NCBI RefSeq assembly: GCF_900104025.1
Contig: NZ_FNIQ01000007.1
Location: 172,593-236,592, forward strand
Direction: 5' to 3'
DNA: 64,000 bases
DNA from: Geodermatophilus sp. DSM 45219
Lineage (GTDB): Bacteria > Actinomycetota > Actinomycetes > Mycobacteriales > Geodermatophilaceae
Shown here: piece after piece, positions 1-10,005 of the stretch
How positions within the stretch are numbered: the first letter of the stretch is position 1
Layout: the number at the start of each line of letters is the position of its first letter
The notes under the pieces: model-generated
What the model was told of the DNA's origin: nothing
The model's database searches: none
The model's input: only the letters and a program-made list of their open reading frames with translations
Translations under genes and position numbers: made by a program

Positions 1-231
1 CGGCAGCCCGCCGGCCACGGCCTCGCGCAGCGGCTCGAGCAGCCCGAACCGGGCGGCCAGCTTGCCCATGGTCGTCGACTCCCCGCCCGGGACGACGAGG
101 GCGTCGACCGCGGCCAGCTCCTCGGGACGGCGCACGGTCACCGCCTCGACGCCGAGCGCGGGCAGCGTCGCGAGGTGCTCGCGGACGTCGCCCTGCAGGG
201 CCAGCACACCGATGACGGGGGTCCGGGACAC
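1..231 (-). CDS. pdxT: PLP synthase glutaminase subunit PdxT (3' part cut by window edge)
   Basis: PdxT hydrolyses glutamine and channels ammonia to PdxS to make pyridoxal 5'-phosphate in the cytoplasm. Only the first 77 codons are inside the window. They begin with a GTG at 231 and read [16 protein letters not shown], with the family hallmark ALQGDVREH near residue 11 and VPGGEST around residue 50, where the glutamine-binding loop lies. The catalytic Cys and His/Glu lie beyond the edge. It starts 11 nt after the upstream gene ends on the same strand and is in the same transcription unit as pdxS. Identity is secure; the end is unknown. Confidence 0.93.
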   Translation of the reverse strand, partial: MSRTPVIGVLALQGDVREHLATLPALGVEAVTVRRPEELAAVDALVVPGGESTTMGKLAARFGLLEPLREAVAGGLP

Positions 232-242
232 GAGGGACCAGG

Positions 243-1355
243 CTACGACCCCGCAGCGCGCCGCGAGCTCCAGGTCAGCAGCCCCTCCAGCGGGCCGCGC
301 CCCAGCCGCAGCCGCCAGACCGTGGCCAGCAGCAGCGCGGTGAGGGTGAACCGCACCCAGCGTCCCCAGTCGTCGGAGGACTCGACCTCGAGCACCCGGA
401 TGGCGACGATCTGCGCGGTGTACACCGACAGCGCCAGGGCGCCCACCGACGCCAGCGGGTGGAGCAGCCGCGGCAGCAGGTCGGCAGCCACCAGGCACAG
501 CCCGATGACGGCCACCGCGACCCCGCCGGAGCCGACCACCTCGAACGTCGTCGAGCTGTGCGGCTCGGCCCCGGCGAACCAGGCCGGGTCCCACTGCCCC
601 GCGGCGCCGAAACCGGTCTCGATGCCGGCGAGCTCCTGCCCCGGGGCCAGCTGCCGGGCGCTCAGCCAGCCGCCGAGGTGGCCCAGCACCGCGGCGGCGC
701 CGCCCCCGCCGACCAGGCCGGCGCGCACCCGGGCGGCCCGCAGGTCGAGGCGGCCCACCGCCAGCCCGACCAGCACGAAGGCCAGCCAGACCGCCGCCGG
801 GTAGTAGCCGGTGAACAGCAGGAAGGTGAAGGCGTTGCCGTCCTCGTCCCGGGCGGTGGCGTACTGCCCCACCCAGAGGGTGAGCGGCGGCCCGGCCAGC
901 GCGACGACGCCGGCGGTGAGCAGCAGCCGGCCCGGCGACCAGCGCAGGAACGGCAGCGCGAGCACGAACAGCACCGCGTAGACGCCGAGGATGATCGCCA
1001 CGAAGGTGTCGAGCAGCTCCAGGACGCCGCCGATCGCGAACACCCACGCCGCGCGGACCAGGATGCGGGTGCGCGCCCGGGCCAGCTCCGTACCCGTGGC
1101 CGGCGTCCGGCCGCCGGACAGCAGCGCGATGGAGACCCCGGCCAGCGTGGCGAACAGGATCGACGAGCGGCCGTCGACCAGCGCCCGCCAGGTGGCCGGG
1201 TCCCAGCCGAGCCGGCCGGTGTCGCCCAGGTGGGCGCCGAACATGCCCAGGACGGCGAGGCCGCGGGCGACGTCGAGACCGCCGATCCGCCGTCCGGCCG
1301 CGGTGTCCCGCTCCGGACCGGCGAGGCGCTCGACGTCGTCCCGCTGCGCCGTCAC
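243..1355 (-). CDS. DUF418/DUF1624-type multi-pass membrane protein, acyltransferase-like
   Basis: A 370-residue polytopic membrane protein with about ten hydrophobic segments. The N-terminal [18 protein letters not shown] (residues about 23-40) is the signature of the heparan-alpha-glucosaminide N-acetyltransferase/DUF1624 superfamily, and the C-terminal half resembles DUF418. Such proteins are thought to move acyl groups across the membrane, but no substrate can be named here. It lies between pdxS (4-nt gap) and pdxT (11-nt gap), so it is probably co-transcribed with PLP synthesis although no functional link is known. The ATG at 1355 is the first start after pdxS ends. Family assignment is fairly sure; function is not. 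Confidence 0.82.
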   Translation of the reverse strand: MTAQRDDVERLAGPERDTAAGRRIGGLDVARGLAVLGMFGAHLGDTGRLGWDPATWRALVDGRSSILFATLAGVSIALLSGGRTPATGTELARARTRILVRAAWVFAIGGVLELLDTFVAIILGVYAVLFVLALPFLRWSPGRLLLTAGVVALAGPPLTLWVGQYATARDEDGNAFTFLLFTGYYPAAVWLAFVLVGLAVGRLDLRAARVRAGLVGGGGAAAVLGHLGGWLSARQLAPGQELAGIETGFGAAGQWDPAWFAGAEPHSSTTFEVVGSGGVAVAVIGLCLVAADLLPRLLHPLASVGALALSVYTAQIVAIRVLEVESSDDWGRWVRFTLTALLLATVWRLRLGRGPLEGLLTWSSRRAAGS

Positions 1356-1359
1356 GGGG

Positions 1360-2283
1360 TCACCAGCCGCGGGTGGCGTACCGCTCGCTCTCGGGCAGCG
1401 TGGCCACGTTGATGCCGACCATCGGCTCGCCCAGCCCGCGGGAGACCTTGGCGATCACGTCCGGGTCGTCGTGGAAGGTGGTCGCCTGCACGATGGCCGC
1501 GGCCCGCTGCGCGGGGTCGCCGGACTTGAAGATGCCCGAGCCGACGAACACGCCCTCGGCGCCCAGCTGCATCATCATCGCGGCGTCCGCGGGGGTGGCG
1601 ATGCCGCCGGCGGTGAACAGCACGACCGGCAGCTTGCCCAGCCGGGCCACCTCGGCGACCAGGGCGTGCGGGGCCCGCAGCTCCTTGGCCGCGACGAACA
1701 GCTCGGTCTCGTCGAGGGTGCCCAGCCGGCGGATGCCGGCGCGGATGGCGCGCATGTGCCGCACGGCCTCGACGACGTTGCCGGTGCCGGCCTCGCCCTT
1801 GGAGCGGATCATCGCCGCGCCCTCGGCGATCCGCCGCAGCGCCTCGCCCAGGTCGGTGGCGCCGCAGACGAACGGCACGGTGAACGCGCTCTTGGCGATG
1901 TGGTGCGCCTCGTCGGCCGGGGTGAGCACCTCGGACTCGTCGACGTAGTCCACACCGAGGCTCTGCAGGACCTGCGCCTCGACGAAGTGCCCGATGCGGG
2001 CCTTGGCCATGACCGGGATGGAGACCGCCTCGACGATGCCCTGGACCATGTCCGGGTCGCTCATCCGCGCGATCCCGCCCTGGGCGCGGATGTCGGCGGG
2101 CACCCGCTCGAGGGCCATGACGGCGACCGCGCCGGCGTCCTCGGCGATCTTCGCCTGCTCGGGGGTGACGACGTCCATGATGACGCCGCCCTTCAGCTGT
2201 TCGGCCATGCCGCGCTTGACGGCCTCCGTCCCGGTGATGCGGGTGCCGGTGGTGCCGGGTTCGGTCGCGCTGTGCTCTGCCAC
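1360..2283 (-). CDS. pdxS: Pyridoxal 5'-phosphate synthase lyase subunit PdxS
   Basis: PdxS condenses ribose 5-phosphate, glyceraldehyde 3-phosphate and PdxT-derived ammonia into PLP. The 307-residue product has the usual family length plus a short variable N-terminus. Visible motifs are [16 protein letters not shown] near residue 24, [14 protein letters not shown] containing the region that follows the first catalytic Lys, VMAKARIGH with the second conserved Lys, and [16 protein letters not shown], the phosphate-binding loop. It is a (beta/alpha)8 barrel that assembles as a dodecamer. The GTG at 2283 is used as start. It heads the minus-strand pdxS - membrane protein - pdxT unit. Confidence 0.96.
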   Translation of the reverse strand: MAEHSATEPGTTGTRITGTEAVKRGMAEQLKGGVIMDVVTPEQAKIAEDAGAVAVMALERVPADIRAQGGIARMSDPDMVQGIVEAVSIPVMAKARIGHFVEAQVLQSLGVDYVDESEVLTPADEAHHIAKSAFTVPFVCGATDLGEALRRIAEGAAMIRSKGEAGTGNVVEAVRHMRAIRAGIRRLGTLDETELFVAAKELRAPHALVAEVARLGKLPVVLFTAGGIATPADAAMMMQLGAEGVFVGSGIFKSGDPAQRAAAIVQATTFHDDPDVIAKVSRGLGEPMVGINVATLPESERYATRGW

Positions 2284-2327
2284 GGGGACTGCCTCGGTCT
2301 CGGACGTCGGGGAGGGGCCCCTCGATG

Positions 2328-2879
2328 CTACGGGCGGGCCCGGCCACCCCCGGCGGCGCTGCTGGTGACCTCCCGCAGGTCGTCCTCGATGTCGAAGAAC
2401 CGCGGCAGCGGCCGGGAGGCGTGCAGCCGCAGCAGGCCGGGCAGCCGCCGGGTGCGCAGCGCGGCGGTGTCGCGGACGGCGTCGTTGTAGAAGCGCCGGG
2501 CCAGGCCGATCCGGGTGGCGGTGCCCTCGAGGTCGGCACGCAGCGCCGCGGGCACGCCGGGCAGGTCACCGGGGAGCTCGCGCAGGGCCCGCCCGAGCGC
2601 GTTCTCCGCCAGCTCGCGGTCGCCGGCGCGGGGGTCCCGGACCTCGCGCACGACCGCGGCCAGCCGGGCCGCCCGCTCCTCCCCCACCCCGCCGGCGTGG
2701 TCGCGGGCGAGCTCGGCGGCCAGCGCCGCACGGCGCCGCAGCTGGGTGTCCAGCGCGGTCCAGGCCCGGTCGACGCGGGCCTCCAGGCGGCTCAGCCGGG
2801 CGAGCGTCCAGGCCACCCAGGCGGCCAGGAGCAGGACGACGACCGCGGCCGTGAGCAGCAGCCAGGCGTCGGGGGTCAC
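2328..2879 (-). CDS. LemA family protein
   Basis: A 183-residue protein with one N-terminal transmembrane helix (residues about 6-26, [20 protein letters not shown]) followed by a helical cytoplasmic or periplasmic domain. The stretch [20 protein letters not shown] near residue 130 is the characteristic LemA motif (R-R-x-Y-N-x-x-V-R-D). LemA proteins have no established biochemical role. It lies between pimA (11-nt gap from the pimA stop) and pdxS (44 nt) on the same strand. The GTG at 2879 gives a start directly before the membrane helix. Family call is good; function unknown. Confidence 0.8.
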   Translation of the reverse strand: MTPDAWLLLTAAVVVLLLAAWVAWTLARLSRLEARVDRAWTALDTQLRRRAALAAELARDHAGGVGEERAARLAAVVREVRDPRAGDRELAENALGRALRELPGDLPGVPAALRADLEGTATRIGLARRFYNDAVRDTAALRTRRLPGLLRLHASRPLPRFFDIEDDLREVTSSAAGGGRARP

Positions 2880-2890
2880 GACGGGTCAGG

Positions 2891-4111
2891 CTAGTGCTGC
2901 ACCCACCCTCTCGGGGCCGACCGGGTCGGTGCGTCCTCCGGGCCGGTGACCGGGTCCGCCTGCCGGGTGTCGTCGTCCGGGGCGGTGACCGTGCCGCTGC
3001 CGGGCAGCACGACGGTCTCGTAGACGGCGAGCACGCGGCGGGCCACCACCGACCAGTCGTACCCGGCCGCGACGCGGCGCCCGGTGGCCGAGAGCCGCTC
3101 GCGGCGGGCGGGGTCGCCGAGCAGGTCGGACAGCGCCCGGGCCAGGGCGCGGGCGTCGCCGCGGCGCACCAGCACGCCGGCGTCGCCGTCCTCCAGCACC
3201 GTGGCGAACGCGTCGAGGTCGCTCGCGACGACGGGCGCCCCGGCGGCCAGGGCCTCGATGAGCACGATGCCGAAGGACTCGCCCAGCAGGTTGGGCGCGC
3301 AGTACACGTCCACCGACCGCAGGAACGCGCCCTTCTCCACCTCGGTGAGCTCCCCGAGCAGGGACACGTGCGGCCGCAGGTCCGCCCCGATCAGCTCGTC
3401 GACGGCGTCGGGGTCGCCGCGGCCGGCGATCAGCAGCTGGGCGCCGGGGTGCTCCCGGACGACGGCGCGCATCGCCTCCAGCAGCACCGGCAGGCCCTTG
3501 CGCGGCTCGTCGTAGCGGCCGAGGAAGCCGACCGTCGGCCCGTCGACGCCGCGGGTGCGCCCGGGCAGCGAGGGTCCGTCCGCGAAAGCCCCGACGTGCA
3601 CGCCGTTGGGGATGATCACCGCGTCGCCGCCGAGGTGCTCCACCTGCACCCGGCGGGCGAAGTCCGAGACGGCGATGCGCCCGCTGATGCGCTCCAGCCA
3701 GGGCCGGGCCCAGGGGCCGAGGGCGGCCAGCCACTTCGAGCGCGTGGTGGCCGCGTGGAAGGTGGCCACGATCGGCCCGCGGGCGACCATGCAGACCAGG
3801 AAGGACACCGACGGCGAGGCCGGCTCGTGCACGTGGACGACGTCGAAGTGCCCGTCGCGCAGCCAGCGGTGGACCCGGGCGGCCGCCACCGGCCCCAGCT
3901 GGAGGCTGGCCATCGAGCCGTTGTACGGGACCGGCACGGTGCGCCCCGCCCAGGTCGTGAACTCCGCGGGCAGCGACTCCTCCCGCTCGGCCGGGGTGAG
4001 CACCTCGACGTGGTGCCCCATCCCGCGCAGCGTCTCGGCGAGGTCGCGCACGTGGAACTGCACCCCACCGGGCACGTCCCACTGGTAGGGGCAGACCAGC
4101 CCGATGCGCAT
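2891..4111 (-). CDS. pimA: Phosphatidyl-myo-inositol mannosyltransferase PimA
   Basis: PimA transfers mannose from GDP-mannose to the 2-position of phosphatidylinositol, the first step of phosphatidylinositol mannoside synthesis on the inner face of the plasma membrane. The 406-residue GT4/GT-B protein starts MRIGLVCPYQWDVPGGVQFH, the mycobacterial PimA signature, and contains the GT4 EX7E motif ESFGIVLIEALAAG. The C-terminal ~30 residues are a charged, non-conserved tail. Its ATG at 4111 shares one base with the patA stop (TGATG), indicating translational coupling. The order pgsA-patA-pimA is that of mycobacteria, which makes the assignment strong. Confidence 0.95.
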   Translation of the reverse strand: MRIGLVCPYQWDVPGGVQFHVRDLAETLRGMGHHVEVLTPAEREESLPAEFTTWAGRTVPVPYNGSMASLQLGPVAAARVHRWLRDGHFDVVHVHEPASPSVSFLVCMVARGPIVATFHAATTRSKWLAALGPWARPWLERISGRIAVSDFARRVQVEHLGGDAVIIPNGVHVGAFADGPSLPGRTRGVDGPTVGFLGRYDEPRKGLPVLLEAMRAVVREHPGAQLLIAGRGDPDAVDELIGADLRPHVSLLGELTEVEKGAFLRSVDVYCAPNLLGESFGIVLIEALAAGAPVVASDLDAFATVLEDGDAGVLVRRGDARALARALSDLLGDPARRERLSATGRRVAAGYDWSVVARRVLAVYETVVLPGSGTVTAPDDDTRQADPVTGPEDAPTRSAPRGWVQH

Positions 4112-5049
4112 CAGCCGCGCACCACCGGGTCGGGCGGGACGTCGGCCCAGACGCGGCCGAGCTGGTGCCAGTCCTCGGGGTGCTCGGCGATGCCCCGGGT
4201 GAAGGCGTCGGCCACCCCCTGCATCGCGGCGCCGACCCGCTCGCGCAGCCGGCCGGGCCCGGCGACGGCGACCTCCGGGTGGACGACGTGCCGCCAGCCG
4301 TGCTCGGTGAAGTGCGACACCGCCGGGTGCAGCGCGGCGCCGGTCTGCTCGGCCAGCACCGCGGGCCCGCCGGGCATGGTCGCCGTCCGGCCGAAGAACT
4401 GCACCGGCACCCCGCCGGTCCCGAGGTCGCGGTCGACCAGCAGGCAGACGGTGCCGCCGCCGTCCAGCCACTCACGGAGCACCGCCGAGCCCGGCCGCGG
4501 CCCGCCGGTGAGCGGGACGATCCGCATGCCGAGGGTCTCGCGGTAGGCGACGAAGCGGCGGTACAGCGACTCCGGGCGCAGCCGCTCGGCCACCGTCGTG
4601 AAGGGCCCGCCCAGCCAGTCGACCAGCCAGACGCCGGCGGCGTCCCAGTTGCCGCTGTGCGGGAGCGCCACGATCAGCCCGCGGTCGTCGGCCCGCGCCT
4701 TCTCCAGGTGCTCGCGGCCCGCCATCTCGGTGCCGGCCAGGACCCGCTGCACACCCAGCCGGGGCAGCCGGAACGCCTCCTGCCAGTAGCGGGCGTAGGA
4801 GCGCACGGCCCGCGTGGTCAGCTCGTCGAGCGCGTCGTCGTCCAGCCGGCCGCCGGTGGCGACGCGGAGGTTGGCGCGCAATTGCCGCACGCCCCGGCCA
4901 CCGCGGCCGGCGGCCCACCGGCCGCCCACGTCGAAGGCGGCCCGGGCGACCGGCTCCGGCAGCGCCTTGACCGCGCTCCAGCCGGCGGCGTAGCCGAGGT
5001 CGGTCAGCCGGGCCGCGGCCCGGGCGCGTGCACCGGGCACGCCGGTCAC
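4111..5049 (-). CDS. patA: Phosphatidylinositol mannoside acyltransferase PatA
   Basis: A lysophospholipid acyltransferase-like protein of 312 residues that, by family and position, acylates the mannose of PIM1/PIM2. It shows the HX4D catalytic motif HSGNWD near residue 118 and a downstream GGxP-type segment TMPGGPAVLAEQTGA. The GTG at 5049 overlaps the pgsA stop by 4 nt (GTGA) and gives the expected family length; longer in-frame starts lie inside pgsA and were rejected. The 3' end overlaps pimA by one base. It acts at the cytoplasmic membrane with PimA. Confidence 0.93.
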   Translation of the reverse strand: MTGVPGARARAAARLTDLGYAAGWSAVKALPEPVARAAFDVGGRWAAGRGGRGVRQLRANLRVATGGRLDDDALDELTTRAVRSYARYWQEAFRLPRLGVQRVLAGTEMAGREHLEKARADDRGLIVALPHSGNWDAAGVWLVDWLGGPFTTVAERLRPESLYRRFVAYRETLGMRIVPLTGGPRPGSAVLREWLDGGGTVCLLVDRDLGTGGVPVQFFGRTATMPGGPAVLAEQTGAALHPAVSHFTEHGWRHVVHPEVAVAGPGRLRERVGAAMQGVADAFTRGIAEHPEDWHQLGRVWADVPPDPVVRG

Positions 5050-5714
5050 GGCACCCGGCCTTGGGACGGCGGCGAGGTGGGCGACGGCGGGGCGGGTGGG
5101 GTCAACAGGGCCCGGCCGCGGGCCTGCCGGCGGACGGCGACGAACCGCTGGGCCACGGTGACCGCGCTGCCCACCGTCAGCAGCCACAGCGCGACGTGCA
5201 GGGCGAACGGGATGCCCAGGCCGGTGAACCCGGTGCCGACCAGCACCAGGATCAGCCGCTCCGGGCGCTCCACGATCCCGACGTCGCAGGACAGGCCCAT
5301 GCCCTCGGCGCGGGCCTTGACGTAGGAGGTCAGCACCCCGAGCACCAGGCACAGCAGCGCCAGCAGCACGATCAGCCGGTCGTCGCCCGCGCCGGAGAAC
5401 CACCAGACCAGCGCGCCGAAGATGGCGGCGTCGGCCGCGCGGTCGCCGGTCGAGTCGAGGACCGCGCCGAACACCGAGCCGCCGCCGCGGGCCCGGGCCA
5501 GGGCGCCGTCGAGCATGTCGAGCAGCACGAAGACGGTGACGGTGAAGGCTCCCCAGAACAGCTGCCCGGTGGCGATCAGCCCGACCGAGCCGCCGACGGC
5601 CCCCAGCGTGCCGACGAGGGTCACCGCGTCGGGGGTGACCCCCGCCTTCGCCAGCCGGGCCACCACCGGGGCCCAGAACCGGCCCACCGCGGCGCGCGCG
5701 TTGGCCCCGAGCAC
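5046..5714 (-). CDS. pgsA: Phosphatidylinositol phosphate synthase (CDP-alcohol phosphatidyltransferase)
   Basis: This 222-residue integral membrane enzyme joins CDP-diacylglycerol to inositol 1-phosphate in actinobacterial PI synthesis. The complete CDP-alcohol phosphatidyltransferase signature D-x2-D-G-x2-A-R-x8-G-x3-D-x3-D is present at about residues 65-91 (DMLDGALAR ... GAVLDSTGD). Several hydrophobic helices follow and the C-terminus is a Pro/Ser-rich tail. It starts with GTG at 5714, one base after the HIT gene stop, and overlaps patA by 4 nt. The neighbours pimA and patA identify it as the PI-type rather than the phosphatidylglycerophosphate-type enzyme. Confidence 0.94.
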   Translation of the reverse strand: MLGANARAAVGRFWAPVVARLAKAGVTPDAVTLVGTLGAVGGSVGLIATGQLFWGAFTVTVFVLLDMLDGALARARGGGSVFGAVLDSTGDRAADAAIFGALVWWFSGAGDDRLIVLLALLCLVLGVLTSYVKARAEGMGLSCDVGIVERPERLILVLVGTGFTGLGIPFALHVALWLLTVGSAVTVAQRFVAVRRQARGRALLTPPAPPSPTSPPSQGRVP

Positions 5715-5715
5715 C

Positions 5716-6294
5716 TCAGGTCCCCGGTGCGGGCCGGCCGTCGGGCCAGTGCTGCGCCAGCAGCGCCCGCGTGTCGCTCAGCACCTGCGGCAGCACCCGG
5801 GTCAGCCCGATGACCGGCATGAAGTTGGTGTCCCCGCCCCACCGCGGCACGGCGTGCTGGTGCAGGTGGTCGGCGATGCCGGCCCCGGCGACCGACCCCT
5901 GGTTCATGCCGATGTTGAACCCGTGCGCGCCGGACACCGCGCGCACGACCCGCATCGCCGTCTGGGTGTACTCGCCGAGCTCGGCGACCTCCGCGGCCGT
6001 GAGGTCGGTGTAGTCGGGCACGTGCCGGTAGGGCACCAGCATCAGGTGCCCGGCGTTGTACGGGTACAGGTTGAGGACGGCGTACACGTGCGCGCCGCGC
6101 GCGACGACCAGCCCCTCCTCGTCGTCCATCTGCGGGATCAGACAGAACGGGCAGTCGTGGCTACCCGTCGGCTTCCCCTCGCCGCGGATGTAGGCCATCC
6201 GGTACGGCGTCCACAGGTGCTCGAAGACCGTCGCCGGGCCGCCGTCGTCACTGGAGACGGCGACCCGGAAGGCCTCCTGCGACTCGGTGCTCAT
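5716..6294 (-). CDS. HIT-domain nucleotide hydrolase/phosphorylase-like protein
   Basis: A 192-residue histidine-triad protein. The triad HLHQH occurs near residue 147 within [19 protein letters not shown], and CPFC near residue 48 gives a possible zinc-binding pair with a downstream His, as in actinobacterial Ap4A-phosphorylase-like HIT proteins. Mycobacteria carry the same gene between thrS and pgsA (there proposed to be an AP4A phosphorylase). The ATG at 6294 overlaps the thrS stop by 4 nt (ATGA), so the two are translationally coupled. The exact nucleotide substrate cannot be read from the sequence. Confidence 0.9.
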   Translation of the reverse strand: MSTESQEAFRVAVSSDDGGPATVFEHLWTPYRMAYIRGEGKPTGSHDCPFCLIPQMDDEEGLVVARGAHVYAVLNLYPYNAGHLMLVPYRHVPDYTDLTAAEVAELGEYTQTAMRVVRAVSGAHGFNIGMNQGSVAGAGIADHLHQHAVPRWGGDTNFMPVIGLTRVLPQVLSDTRALLAQHWPDGRPAPGT

Positions 6295-8327
6295 CCGGCC
6301 ACCAGCGCCTCGGCGGTCGGGTCGGTGTTCGCCCGGCCGGCCACCCAGTCCGCGATCGCGGCCACCGCCTGCTCCACGGGCACCCCGTTGTGCTGGCTGC
6401 CGTCGCGGAACCGGAAGGAGACCGCGCCGGCCTCGGCGTCGGTCGCCCCGGCGATGAGCACGAAGGGCACCTTCTGCTTGCTGGCGGTGCGGATCTTCTT
6501 CTGCATCCGGTCGTCGGAGTCGTCGACCTCCACCCGGATGCCCTTCCCGCGCAGCCGCAGCGCGACGTCGGCCAGGTAGGGCACCTGCTCGTCGGTGACC
6601 GGGATGCCGACGACCTGCACCGGGGCCAGCCACGCCGGGAAGGCGCCGGCGTAGTGCTCGGTGAGGACGCCGAAGAACCGCTCGATCGAGCCGAACTTCG
6701 CCGAGTGGATCATCACCGGCTGCTCCCGGCCGCCGTCGGCGGAGGTGTACTCCAGACCGAAACCGGCCGGCTGGTTGAAGTCGTACTGGATGGTCGACAT
6801 CTGCCAGGTCCGGCCGATGGCGTCGCGGGCCTGCACCGAGATCTTCGGGCCGTAGAACGCGGCGCCACCCGGGTCGGGCACCAGCTCCAGGCCGGTGTCC
6901 TTGGCCGCCTCCTCCAGCACCGCCGTGGCGACCGCCCACTCCTCGTCGGAGCCGATGAACTTGTCCTGCTTGGCCGGGTCGTCGCCCTTCGTCGACAGCT
7001 CCAGGTAGTAGTCGTCGAGCCCGAAGTCGCGCAGCAGCCCGAGCACGAAGGACAGCAGGTGCCGCACCTCCCCCGGCGCCTGCTCGGAGGTGACGTAGCT
7101 GTGCGAGTCGTCCTGGGTGAGCCCGCGCACCCGGGTGAGGCCGTGCACGACGCCGGACTTCTCGTACCGGTACACCGAGCCGAACTCGAAGAAGCGCAGC
7201 GGCAGCTCGCGGTAGGACCGCCCGCGCGACCGGAAGATCAGGTTGTGCATCGGGCAGTTCATGGCCTTGAGGTAGTACTGCGCGTTCTCCAGCTCCATCG
7301 GCGGGAACATGGTGTCGGCGTAGTACGGCAGGTGGCCGGACAGCTCGAAGACGTGCGCCTTGGTGATGTGCGGGGTGCCGACGTAGTCGAAGCCCTCCTC
7401 GATGTGCCGGCGGCGGACGTAGTCCTCCATCTCCCGCTTGACCACGCCGCCCTTGGGGTGGAACACGGCCAGGCCGGAGCCGATCTCGTCGGGGAAGCTG
7501 AACAGGTCGAGCTCCGCGCCGAGACGCCGGTGGTCGCGGCGCTCGGCCTCGGCGAGCTGCTCGAGGTGGGCCTTGTGCGCGTCCTTGCTCTCCCACGCGG
7601 TGCCGTAGATCCGCTGCAGCTGCGGGTTCTTCTCGCTGCCGCGCCAGTAGGCGGCCGCCGACCGGGTGAGGCTGAAGGCGGGGATGCCGCTGGTCCGAGG
7701 CAGGTGCGGGCCGCGGCACAGGTCGGTCCAGACCCGGTCGCCGGTGCGGGCGTCGAGGTTGTCGTACATGGTCAGCTGCGCGCCGCCGACCTCGACCGAC
7801 GCGCCCTCGGCCGCCTCACCGGCGCCGCCCTTGAGCCCGATGAGCTCCAGCTTGTACGGCTCGTGCGCGAGCTCGACCTGCGCGTCGGCGTCGCTGATCT
7901 CGCGCCGGGCGAAGTGCTGCCCGGCACGCACGATCTCGGTCATCTTCTTCTCGAGGGCCGCCAGGTCCTCGGGCGTGAACGGCCGCTCGGGGTCGAAGTC
8001 GTAGTAGAAGCCGTTCTCCACCGGCGGGCCGATGCCCAGCCGGGTGCCGGGGAAGAGCTCCTGCACCGCCTGGGCCAGGACGTGCGCCGTCGAGTGGCGG
8101 ATCACCGCCCGCCCCTCGGGGCTGGCGGCGGGCACCGGCTCCACCTCGGCGTCGCCCTCGGGGGCCCAGGCGAGGTCCTTGAGTTCACCGGTCGCCAGGT
8201 CCCGGACGACGACCGCGCCGCCGGGGCCCTTGAGCGGGACGCCCGCCTCCTTGAGCGCCTCCTGCGCCGTCGTCCCGGCCGGCACCCGGATCGGGGCGGG
8301 GGCGGCGGAGGTGGGCGCGGCTGACAC
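6291..8327 (-). CDS. thrS: Threonyl-tRNA synthetase
   Basis: A class II aminoacyl-tRNA synthetase of 678 residues that charges tRNA-Thr. In order it shows an N-terminal TGS domain (residues 1-70), the SAD editing domain with [11 protein letters not shown] near residue 77, the catalytic core with the AMNCPMHN zinc-ligand Cys, [14 protein letters not shown] (motif 2 region), and an anticodon-binding domain with [17 protein letters not shown] near residue 575. It is the first gene of the thrS-HIT-pgsA-patA-pimA unit. About 74 bp separate it from the MOSC gene end upstream, where a promoter probably lies. Confidence 0.97.
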   Translation of the reverse strand: MSAAPTSAAPAPIRVPAGTTAQEALKEAGVPLKGPGGAVVVRDLATGELKDLAWAPEGDAEVEPVPAASPEGRAVIRHSTAHVLAQAVQELFPGTRLGIGPPVENGFYYDFDPERPFTPEDLAALEKKMTEIVRAGQHFARREISDADAQVELAHEPYKLELIGLKGGAGEAAEGASVEVGGAQLTMYDNLDARTGDRVWTDLCRGPHLPRTSGIPAFSLTRSAAAYWRGSEKNPQLQRIYGTAWESKDAHKAHLEQLAEAERRDHRRLGAELDLFSFPDEIGSGLAVFHPKGGVVKREMEDYVRRRHIEEGFDYVGTPHITKAHVFELSGHLPYYADTMFPPMELENAQYYLKAMNCPMHNLIFRSRGRSYRELPLRFFEFGSVYRYEKSGVVHGLTRVRGLTQDDSHSYVTSEQAPGEVRHLLSFVLGLLRDFGLDDYYLELSTKGDDPAKQDKFIGSDEEWAVATAVLEEAAKDTGLELVPDPGGAAFYGPKISVQARDAIGRTWQMSTIQYDFNQPAGFGLEYTSADGGREQPVMIHSAKFGSIERFFGVLTEHYAGAFPAWLAPVQVVGIPVTDEQVPYLADVALRLRGKGIRVEVDDSDDRMQKKIRTASKQKVPFVLIAGATDAEAGAVSFRFRDGSQHNGVPVEQAVAAIADWVAGRANTDPTAEALVAG

Positions 8328-8401
8328 GGGAGCTCCTGCGGGGTCGACGACCTGACCCCCCGAGACTAGTGCGCGAGCCGCGTCACCTCGGGGCGCCCGG
8401 C

Positions 8402-8956
8402 TCAGCCCGGGAGCACCTCGACGGGGTCGCCGGCGTGCACCGTCCCCGGCCGGCGCACCTCGGCGTAGACCCCGAGGCAGTGCTTCGGGGTGCGGGTCAC
8501 GGCGACCTCGACCTCGCCGATGCGCACCGTCCGCCCGACCCAGCCGCGCTCGTCCTCGCCCTCGGGCAGGTCGAGCAGCAGGTTCGCCCGCGGGTCGTCG
8601 GCCGAGCAGCCCTCGGGGACGTCGCCCTGCGCGGCGCGGGCCACCGCCGACCGGCTGACCAGGTGCACCGCAGCGGCGTCCACCTGCGGCTCGCCCGACC
8701 TCTCCAGGCGCACCGGCCGGCCCAGCACCTCGGTGAGGGTGATCGTGTCGGCCTCGTCGTCCCCCGTGGCGACGACCTCGGCCATCTGCGGCGTCGTCTT
8801 CACCGTGACCCGCTCCCCCGTCGTGGCGTCGACGACGGTCCAGGCCCGGTCGCCGACCAGCCCCGCCGGGCCGACCTCGGCCTCCCGCACCGTCCGCCCG
8901 GCCAGGCTCTTCACCGGGTACACGCTCACCTGCACGACACTGCCGGGACCGCTCAC
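8402..8956 (-). CDS. MOSC domain protein
   Basis: A 184-residue protein with the beta-strand-rich MOSC fold typical of molybdenum-cofactor sulfurase C-terminal domains. It begins [20 protein letters not shown] (N-terminal MOSC-N strand), followed by [17 protein letters not shown] and the conserved-Cys segment [14 protein letters not shown] near residue 155, the expected site of persulfide or cofactor interaction. Stand-alone MOSC proteins support metal-sulfur chemistry or N-hydroxylated compound reduction. The GTG at 8956 overlaps the preceding HNH gene stop by 4 nt, so they are coupled. The specific substrate is unknown. Confidence 0.87.
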   Translation of the reverse strand: MSGPGSVVQVSVYPVKSLAGRTVREAEVGPAGLVGDRAWTVVDATTGERVTVKTTPQMAEVVATGDDEADTITLTEVLGRPVRLERSGEPQVDAAAVHLVSRSAVARAAQGDVPEGCSADDPRANLLLDLPEGEDERGWVGRTVRIGEVEVAVTRTPKHCLGVYAEVRRPGTVHAGDPVEVLPG

Positions 8957-9408
8957 GAGGCGACCGTACGTCCGTCCGGTCCGGGCGGCAGCCGGCGGTG
9001 CAGCCGGCGCCGCTGGGCGTCGAGGTAGGGCCGGGCCCGGCGCTGGCCGCCCTCGTGGTCGATGGCCAGCTGCAGGGCGTCCAGTGCCCGGGCCAGCCGC
9101 TCGGCGTCGGGTCGCCAGCCGCGCCGCTCGCACTCCTCGAGCCAGTCGACCGGCGCGCGGTGCCCGCGCTCGGCGTTGCAGCGGCGGCAGGCGGCGACCT
9201 CGTTGGCCAGCCACGACGGGCCGCCCTTGAGCCGGGGGACGACGTGCTCGGTGGTCGGCGGCACCAGGCCGCCGAGGACGCGGCCGCACCAGATGCAGGT
9301 GTCGCCGTCGCGCGCCATCGCCTCGGTCAGCCGTTCGGCGCGCCCCGGCCTGCGGGAGCGGACCGGCTCGGACGGGGCGGGCGGGCGGCGGCGGGACACC
9401 CCCGCCAT
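8953..9408 (-). CDS. HNH endonuclease domain protein
   Basis: A 151-residue protein whose centre carries the HNH/zinc module: [10 protein letters not shown] (first Cys pair, residues ~34-43), [12 protein letters not shown] with the catalytic His, and [14 protein letters not shown] with the second Cys pair. The C-terminal 60 residues are helical and basic. Such small HNH proteins cleave DNA nonspecifically or act in unknown pathways. The ATG at 9408 is chosen; an ATG 30 codons later would remove only a basic, low-complexity leader and also the overlap with the gene that follows it at 9327. No methyltransferase or toxin-antitoxin partner is adjacent. Confidence 0.8.
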   Translation of the reverse strand: MAGVSRRRPPAPSEPVRSRRPGRAERLTEAMARDGDTCIWCGRVLGGLVPPTTEHVVPRLKGGPSWLANEVAACRRCNAERGHRAPVDWLEECERRGWRPDAERLARALDALQLAIDHEGGQRRARPYLDAQRRRLHRRLPPGPDGRTVAS

Positions 9409-9953
9409 GGTGCGCCTCGGCGAGGTCGCGCGCCGGGACGGGCGGGCCGGTCCCGGTCGCGGCGGCGTCCGGCCACCGGGTGCCGGCGAGGGAGCAGCAG
9501 CGCGGCCCGGGCGTTGTGGCGCCGGTCGCGCACCGTCCGCCGGAAACGGGCGCGTCCCGGGCTGGTCCCGGGCGCGTAGGCGTACCAGCCGTACTCGTCG
9601 CCCGGCGGGTCCGGCGCCCCGTCGTCCTCCCGCATGCGGGCGCGCAGCCGCTCCAGCACGCGCTCGGCGACGTCGTCCTGCCTCAGCAGCCGCCCGGCGT
9701 CGTCGCCGACGCCCTCGGCGTCCAGGGCCTCCGTGTACCAGCGCTGCCAGCCGGCACCGAAGGCCCGGTCGGCCAGGTCGGACACCACGGCGTGCGCCGC
9801 GTCGACGGGGACGTCGGTGCCCAGCGCCGGGTCGAGCTCCACGACGGCGCGCAGGGTGCAGAGGTCCGGCGCCGGCCACTGCGGGTCCGGCGCCAGGACG
9901 GCGCGGCGTCCACCGATGAGAAAGGGGAGCGACCAGGGTCTCCCGGACGACAT
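9327..9953 (-). CDS. Uncharacterised protein, C-terminus doubtful
   Basis: A possible 208-residue protein not recognised as any family. Residues about 30-150 look like a folded acidic domain (for example DPALGTDVPVDAAHAVVSDL and GDEYGWYAYAPGTSPGR), while the last ~50 residues are a run of Arg/Pro/Ala typical of translating GC-rich DNA in the wrong frame. The 3' part overlaps the HNH gene by about 80 bp on the same strand, so either the HNH start is later or this gene is frameshifted near 9500. ATG at 9953 chosen. It is divergent from the DHFR-like gene at 10006. Confidence 0.5.
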   Translation of the reverse strand: MSSGRPWSLPFLIGGRRAVLAPDPQWPAPDLCTLRAVVELDPALGTDVPVDAAHAVVSDLADRAFGAGWQRWYTEALDAEGVGDDAGRLLRQDDVAERVLERLRARMREDDGAPDPPGDEYGWYAYAPGTSPGRARFRRTVRDRRHNARAALLLPRRHPVAGRRRDRDRPARPGARPRRGAPWRGCPAAARPPRPSRSAPAGRGAPNG

Positions 9954-10005
9954 CCACCACCGGCGCACGGGCGCCGGACGAGACCACCACCACGGAGGAG
10001 CAGGT

